This document shows, one piece after another, positions 59,673-64,000 of a stretch of DNA of 64,000 nt. The notes below the pieces were generated by a model. That model ran no database searches, was not told the DNA's origin, and saw only the letters and a program-made list of their open reading frames with translations. Both the position numbers and the translations under genes were made by a program. How positions within the stretch are numbered: the first letter of the stretch is position 1; the number at the start of each line of letters is the position of its first letter. Origin of the DNA: Phaeocystidibacter sp965659415 (GTDB lineage: Bacteria > Bacteroidota > Bacteroidia > Flavobacteriales > Schleiferiaceae); assembly GCA_965659415.1 (NCBI GenBank), contig CBFHVA010000007.1, forward strand, positions 62,001 to 126,000, given 5' to 3'.

Positions 59673-60870
59673 GCTTTGCAAGAATCTGATCAAAGATGAA
59701 TGAAGCAATTTCAGACTTTGACATCAACGCGGATTCCACACGATTCTTATCTGAATCAAAAATGATCACTTTATTCGTGTCGTGACCAAACCCCGCTCCT
59801 TCGTCACGTAAACTATTGAGGACAATCATATTAAGATTCTTTCTTTCAAGTTTACCTAAAGCGTATTCTTCTTCATTTTGAGTTTCTAAGGCAAAGCCCA
59901 CGAGAAACTGGCCTGCCTGCTTATTGGAACCAATTTGAGCGAGTATATCCTTGGTTGGAATCAATTCGATGTTCCATTCTGAATTACTCTTCTTCTGTTT
60001 GCTATCCAAGGTATGCTTTGGTGCATAATCTGAAACAGCAGCTGCTAAAATGATGATATCTGCAGAGGGTGCCAGCTTAACAGTTGCGTCGTACATCTCG
60101 GCCGCCGATTCCACCCGAGTGAGGTTTAAATTTGAATGCTCTAACTCGATGCTCGAAGGCCCTAGGACGAAATCAACCTTTGCTCCCATTTCAAGAGCTA
60201 CGCTGCACAAGGCCGCAGCCATCTTACCGCTCGATCGATTTCCAATGAAGCGAACCGCGTCGATAGCCTCATAAGTGGGGCCACCATTTATCAACACACG
60301 CTTGCCAGAAAGCGGTTGACTCCTTTGCAGGTAATCTGAAATGAATTGAACGATATTCTCTGGTTCGGCCATTCTTCCCTTACCTTCTAGCCCACTGGCC
60401 AACTCACCTTCTTCTGAAGGAATGATGAGGTTACCAAAAGATTCCAATCGTTGAAGATTCTCTTGGTTCGCAGGATGTGCGTACATGTCGAGATCCATAG
60501 CAGGAGCTACAAAGACTGGACATTTAGCTGAAGCGTAGGTTGCTGTGAGCAGGTTATCGCATTGCCCACTAGCCATCTTGCTTATTGTATTCGATGAGGC
60601 TGGCGCCACGATGAAAAGGTCGGCCCAAAGACCCAGATCCACATGATTATTCCACACTTGGGAACCAAAATCGTCATTGGTGAATGAATCGAGAACTGGA
60701 TTCTTACTAAGGGTTGACAAAGTCAATGGAGCAACAAAATCCGATGCTGTAGGCGTTAATACAACACGCACTTCAGCACCGGATTTGATTAAGAGTCGGA
60801 CTAAATGAGCCGACTTATAGGCCGCAATGCTGCCGGTAACTCCGAGAAGGACTTTTTTCCCTTGCAGCAT
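59665..60870 (-). CDS. coaBC: Bifunctional phosphopantothenoylcysteine decarboxylase/synthetase
   Basis: 401 residues. CoaC part (1-185): VLLGVTGSIAAYKSAHLVRL, active histidine in SQVWNNHVDLGLWAD, and VFVAPAMDLDMY. CoaB part (190-400): RVLINGGPTYEAIDAVRFIG, NRSSGKMAAALC, AAAVSDYAPKHT and the lysine in SNKQAGQFLVGFALET. It makes 4'-phosphopantetheine for coenzyme A. It lies nine bases after rpoZ in the bamD-rpoZ-coaBC order typical of the phylum. Confidence 0.95.
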   Translation of the reverse strand: MLQGKKVLLGVTGSIAAYKSAHLVRLLIKSGAEVRVVLTPTASDFVAPLTLSTLSKNPVLDSFTNDDFGSQVWNNHVDLGLWADLFIVAPASSNTISKMASGQCDNLLTATYASAKCPVFVAPAMDLDMYAHPANQENLQRLESFGNLIIPSEEGELASGLEGKGRMAEPENIVQFISDYLQRSQPLSGKRVLINGGPTYEAIDAVRFIGNRSSGKMAAALCSVALEMGAKVDFVLGPSSIELEHSNLNLTRVESAAEMYDATVKLAPSADIIILAAAVSDYAPKHTLDSKQKKSNSEWNIELIPTKDILAQIGSNKQAGQFLVGFALETQNEEEYALGKLERKNLNMIVLNSLRDEGAGFGHDTNKVIIFDSDKNRVESALMSKSEIASFIFDQILAKHA

Positions 60871-60879
60871 AAAAGCGAT

Positions 60880-61212
60880 TTAGAAGATCTTCTTTACGTC
60901 TTCTGGATAACGTGTGTAAACGTTATTCTCCATCCATTCCTGCATGGCCAAAGCCACAGGCTTAGGGAGGCTTTCGTAAAAACGAGAAACTTCAATTTGC
61001 TCTTTGTTCTCAAAAATCTCTTCTAGATTCTCAGAATGCGTAGCAAACTCTTCCAATTTTTCGTGGAGCTCTTCGCGGATCTCATCATTGATTTGATCTG
61101 CACGACGAGCGATCATTACTAGTGATTCGTAAATGTTCTCGGTAGGTGCATCTACTTCATTTAGGTTGCGCGTAACTGTTGTGCGCGCGGCAGGGCTTTT
61201 CTTATAATCCAT
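60880..61212 (-). CDS. rpoZ: RNA polymerase omega subunit
   Basis: 110 residues from the ATG at 61212 (MDYKKSPAARTTVTRNLNEV). The Bacteroidota type is recognised by ENIYESLVMIARRADQIND and EELHEKLEEFATHSENLEEI; it lacks the typical proteobacterial sequence. It stabilises beta' in RNA polymerase. Start and upstream bamD stop overlap by one base (TGATG), so translation is coupled. Confidence 0.92.
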   Translation of the reverse strand: MDYKKSPAARTTVTRNLNEVDAPTENIYESLVMIARRADQINDEIREELHEKLEEFATHSENLEEIFENKEQIEVSRFYESLPKPVALAMQEWMENNVYTRYPEDVKKIF

Positions 61213-62018
61213 CAAGCTGCTGATTTACCGTTCAAATATTCTTGTATCAATTCCATCGTTTTGTCTGCATCCACCTTGAATTCGCTTTCAGGATAGTTGC
61301 GAACAAAATCCAAATAGGCTGTTCGGGCCTCGCGATATCGCTCAGCCTGCTTATCTATGACGCTATTTTCCGCTAAAAGGTACGCACTCTGTAACTTATA
61401 GAACATAGCTTCTTCGCGGAACTGTGTATCAGGAAAATCATTCAACGTCAATGCAAAGGCCGTTAAGGCCGCCTGGTATCGACGAGTATGATAGTACTGA
61501 AAGGCTATTTCGAAACTCTTCTTTTCCAACTTGGATCTGAGTTCATCAATCATTTCATTCGACTCAATGATATGCGTAGAACCCGGGTGAGTGTTGATAA
61601 AAAGCTGCAATTCATTCACTGCTTTGTACGTATATGCTTGGTCTAAACTCCACTTCGGAGCCTCCAAATAGTAACACTTGGCCGACAAAAAAGCAGCTTC
61701 CTCGGCATTGGGATGCGTTGGAAATGTTTGTGCGAACTCTTTAAAATAATATCCAGCAAGAATATAATCTTCAAGCTCGTACAAGGTTTTGCTGTAATAC
61801 AAGAAAACATCTCTACCTCTTGCTGAACCTTTATAAATCTCAGTAAGACTCTTAAAGAGAGCCAAGGCGTAATTGTACTGACCGTTATCATAGTACTCCA
61901 CAGCCTTTTCGAATTTATAGTCGAGATCCGTACTTTTTAATACGCGTTGATACTCGCTACAACTCGTGGTGAGAAGCAGTACGACTGATAAAATGAATAT
62001 GCCCGTTTTTCGAAACAC
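61212..62018 (-). CDS. bamD: Outer-membrane assembly lipoprotein BamD
   Basis: 268 residues from a GTG at 62018. The lipobox is LLLTTSC (Cys20), followed by SEYQRVLKSTDLDYKFEKAV. Five TPR-like helical pairs follow (YNYALALFKSLTEIYKGSAR, YKLQSAYLLA). A TTG at 62045 is possible, but TACTTTTG ends four bases before the GTG, so transcription should begin there. It works with BamA in outer-membrane protein insertion. Signal and length match the family. Confidence 0.9.
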   Translation of the reverse strand: MFRKTGIFILSVVLLLTTSCSEYQRVLKSTDLDYKFEKAVEYYDNGQYNYALALFKSLTEIYKGSARGRDVFLYYSKTLYELEDYILAGYYFKEFAQTFPTHPNAEEAAFLSAKCYYLEAPKWSLDQAYTYKAVNELQLFINTHPGSTHIIESNEMIDELRSKLEKKSFEIAFQYYHTRRYQAALTAFALTLNDFPDTQFREEAMFYKLQSAYLLAENSVIDKQAERYREARTAYLDFVRNYPESEFKVDADKTMELIQEYLNGKSAA

Positions 62019-62022
62019 CCTG

Positions 62023-62030
62023 CAAAAGTA
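62023..62030 (-). promoter_or_regulatory. -7 box four bases before the bamD start
   Basis: TACTTTTG on the minus strand, full match to TAnnTTTG; TTTA lies 19 bases upstream as a weak -33. It supports the GTG at 62018 as start of a leaderless message. Confidence 0.5.
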
Positions 62031-62110
62031 GTGGAAATCCCTCAACGTGTAAAGTGTTATTTTCTTTTACCTCGTCCGTAAAGTTTTCCGCTCCCGGATG
62101 TCTGTGTTAT

Positions 62111-63115
62111 CTAACCTTGCTTTTGTAAACTCCACCATCTTTGAATTCGCTCAACAACCTCTTTTGTATCGGCGATTTCTATGGGCTTCGATCTAAACTG
62201 CACTGCTTCTGAAATAGAATTTGTAAGACGTTCTGCATCGAGCTTGGATAATACCGAAACGCCCATCTGTTTAAGCGCCTCCGCATTACACCATTGTTCG
62301 TATTGCCCCGATATTGGAATGGCAATGAGCGGAATCCCCAAGTAAAGCGCTTCGGATGGTAATTCGAATCCCGCACCACAAAGAACGGCTTTCGAATTGA
62401 GGAGTGCCGCTTGAAATTCCAATGCGTCTATACTTTGCCAATTCAAGTTTGAACTCCCCTTCGCCTTTCCCGCCTCACGATGGAAGATTCTAAAGCGATA
62501 AGGCAGTGTAGATAAAACCCGATAGAGTTGTTCAACACCGTATGCAGGTAGATAAACTACTATCTCCTTCCCAGGAAGCCATGACTTCTCCTTGAATGAT
62601 GGATCAATCAGCGGTGGGAGAATGTCATTTGCATATCGAGTGTAATGAAATCCTAAGCTATCTGATGTTGGAGCGTATTGTTTCATAATCCACCTCCCAA
62701 CAGGCATAAACGCAAGGGTGTTTGGACTTTTAGGATTCAAAACCGCAGCTTGGTGACTCAGCCCAAGGACAGGGACACCTTTCTTTCTAGCCGCACGAAG
62801 AGATATGCTCTCATAGTCATTGATGATGAAGTCATACTTCGATACGGGGATGTCTCTTATTTCAGATCGGATGTTTCTAATTCGATTGACCTTCCAAGTC
62901 TTGATTAGGTCAATTGAACCAGCGCTGCTGTACTCCATGGTAATACCTCGGCCAATGAATACCGGCTGCACGGGCAATTGTATGTCACTATTAGGTCCAA
63001 CAAGGGCAAAATCCACATCAAACACCTCCTTTAACGCCGGAAAGAGGGCTCGAGCACGAGCAACGTGACCATTACCCGTGCCTTGGATGGCGTAAAGAAC
63101 CTTACTTCGTTCCAA
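62111..63115 (-). CDS. Glycosyltransferase of the GT-B/MurG-like superfamily
   Basis: 334 residues. The N-terminal loop LYAIQGTGNGHVARARALFP (GxGHxxR) is typical of GT-B enzymes that bind UDP-sugars. The C-terminal domain has VLCGAGFELPSEALYLGIPL followed by IAIPISGQYEQWCNAEAL, the nucleotide-sugar site. It is of the MJ1255 type (glycosyltransferase family protein); acceptor unknown. It overlaps the LpxH-like gene by 14 bases, and lipid or envelope glycosylation is plausible. Confidence 0.85.
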   Translation of the reverse strand: MERSKVLYAIQGTGNGHVARARALFPALKEVFDVDFALVGPNSDIQLPVQPVFIGRGITMEYSSAGSIDLIKTWKVNRIRNIRSEIRDIPVSKYDFIINDYESISLRAARKKGVPVLGLSHQAAVLNPKSPNTLAFMPVGRWIMKQYAPTSDSLGFHYTRYANDILPPLIDPSFKEKSWLPGKEIVVYLPAYGVEQLYRVLSTLPYRFRIFHREAGKAKGSSNLNWQSIDALEFQAALLNSKAVLCGAGFELPSEALYLGIPLIAIPISGQYEQWCNAEALKQMGVSVLSKLDAERLTNSISEAVQFRSKPIEIADTKEVVERIQRWWSLQKQG

Positions 63116-63941
63116 CGAGCGTTTGTTCTTTCAGTAATTCTGCAAGAATAGCCTTCGGGCTCGCGTCTATTAAGGCGTCTTTATCGTCTTCCCTAGCCGC
63201 GGTTAGATCGTGTTGATAGAGCGTCCACTTTCCATGGTTGTATTCCAAAGCCGTGCAGTTCTCCACCCAGTCGCCGCTATTCAGATACTGCGTTTTACCG
63301 TGTTTTAATTCGATGGTTCGCATCTGTGGTTGATGTATATGACCACAAATCACATATTCGTATTCCTGGTCTATCGCTAAGGTAGCGGCCGTTTCTTCAA
63401 AGTCACCAATGTACTTGACAGCTTTTTTCACACTGTTCTTTATCTTCTTTGAAAGCGAATACTTTTCTCTTCCCATGCGCTCCAAAACGAAGTTCATTCC
63501 GCGATTCAACAGGATAAGGAAATCATATCCCCAGCCTCCAAGCTTGGCAATCCAGCGTGCATTTTGAATGCTAGCATCAAAAATATCGCCGTGGAAAATC
63601 CAGGTTTTCTTACCATCCATTTCTAGAACGAGCTTATTGCGCAAATGGATATTTCCCATATCGTAGTTCGCAAACTTTCTGAGCAGTTCGTCGTGGTTCC
63701 CTGTGAGATAGTAAATCTGTGTCCCCTTGCTCGCCATGTGCAACAAGCGCTTCAAAACACGCATGTGCGATTTGGGAAAATACCGCTTTCGGAAATTCCA
63801 AATATCTATGATATCTCCGTTCAGAATCAGTGTACGGGGCTTAATGCTTCTAAGGTATTGGTGGAGTTCCTTAGCGTGACAACCAAACGTGCCGAGGTGT
63901 ACATCGCTAATCACAACCGTATCGATCAGGCGTTTTTTCAT
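63102..63941 (-). CDS. LpxH-like UDP-2,3-diacylglucosamine diphosphatase/metallophosphoesterase
   Basis: 279 residues from the ATG at 63941 (MKKRLIDTVVISDVHLGTFG). Calcineurin-type metal motifs: ISDVHLG (DxH), LNGDIIDIW (GDxxD), YLTGNHDELL (GNHD), WIFHGDIFD and ICGHIHQPQM (GHxH). Relatives in Bacteroidota are annotated as UDP-2,3-diacylglucosamine diphosphatase for lipid A. The C-terminal 40 residues are charged and variable. A TTG 18 bases upstream is a less likely start. The upstream 59 bases to the window end show no further gene. Confidence 0.87.
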   Translation of the reverse strand: MKKRLIDTVVISDVHLGTFGCHAKELHQYLRSIKPRTLILNGDIIDIWNFRKRYFPKSHMRVLKRLLHMASKGTQIYYLTGNHDELLRKFANYDMGNIHLRNKLVLEMDGKKTWIFHGDIFDASIQNARWIAKLGGWGYDFLILLNRGMNFVLERMGREKYSLSKKIKNSVKKAVKYIGDFEETAATLAIDQEYEYVICGHIHQPQMRTIELKHGKTQYLNSGDWVENCTALEYNHGKWTLYQHDLTAAREDDKDALIDASPKAILAELLKEQTLVGTK

Positions 63942-64000
63942 TGCTCGAGGTTTGAACAAAGAAAGATGGTCAGCCTTACTCAGGTGTTAATGAGGCATGA

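Noticed and set aside
1..64000. tRNA, rRNA, CRISPR arrays, insertion sequences and riboswitches
   Set aside because: I looked for cloverleaf ends, regularly spaced repeats, transposase motifs and conserved riboswitch cores (TPP, cobalamin, FMN) and found none that I can support by eye.

Overview
The window is chromosomal DNA from a member of the Bacteroidota, most likely the Flavobacteriales (a marine Cryomorphaceae or Schleiferiaceae type is my best guess). The evidence is repeated promoter elements of the form TAnnTTTG, few Shine-Dalgarno sequences, and families typical of the phylum: DUF5916 surface protein, BatA-type VWA protein, DUF4835/PorD, a Bacteroidetes-type omega subunit, an XRE-S24 LexA-like repressor and a metal-ligand-less dihydroorotase homologue. 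I find 63 protein genes, packed tightly, and no rRNA, tRNA, CRISPR array or insertion sequence. No gene-free stretch exceeds 300 bases.

Layout. 1-3.7 kb: partial DUF5916 protein, then sucC with a structured 3' region and terminator. 3.7-8.9 kb: pnuC, then minus-strand operons (TetR regulator, ABC1 kinase, NUDIX hydrolase, esterase; SRPBCC, DUF429, DUF2452). 9-17.2 kb: two M14 carboxypeptidases, PhoD-like phosphatase, XRE regulator, short SSB, ACT-domain protein, Rossmann oxidoreductase, flavoprotein. 17.3-24.4 kb: a DNA-damage cassette (LexA-like repressor, DNA polymerase IV, SRAP abasic-site protein, DnaE2-like polymerase, radical SAM protein). 24.4-34.7 kb: housekeeping (ABC-F, TPR protein, gyrA, clpC, pirin). 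34.7-37.7 kb: exonuclease/GIY-YIG fusion, NUMOD4/HNH protein, DUF456 and CoA-binding proteins. 37.7-43.3 kb: an FtsX-type ABC transporter with a histidine-rich loop, two tandem CFFCGGAGPET proteins, a lipase-like hydrolase and a BatA protein. 43.3-46.9 kb: dihydroorotase homologue, MBL hydrolase and a large conserved protein of unknown function. 46.9-53.9 kb: a probable light-response cluster. 54-64 kb: prfC, then a minus-strand block of cell-envelope and housekeeping genes (an LpxH-like phosphatase, glycosyltransferase, bamD, rpoZ, coaBC, PorD-like, recN, fabI).

The light cluster is the most coherent system. A MerR protein with all the recognisable adenosylcobalamin-photoreceptor (CarH) residues precedes an ECF sigma factor, crtI, crtB, idi, a pyruvoyl-tetrahydropterin synthase, folE, a 49-residue protein not noted before, and a photolyase. 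The sigma promoter carries a palindrome exactly between its -33 and -7 boxes. The genes would couple carotenoid screening, pterin synthesis and light-driven DNA repair to blue or green light.

The second system is the damage cassette. A 40-base inverted repeat lies against the repressor start, and the genes follow closely in one direction: repair synthesis by two polymerases, an abasic-site shield and a radical SAM enzyme under one repressor.

The third is the ABC-transporter locus, probably metal-related. The window also shows extreme compaction: a divergent pair whose start codons share one CATG, four convergent pairs whose stop codons share a tetranucleotide, and several genes whose -7 box ends only 4-6 bases before the start codon, which suggests leaderless mRNAs.
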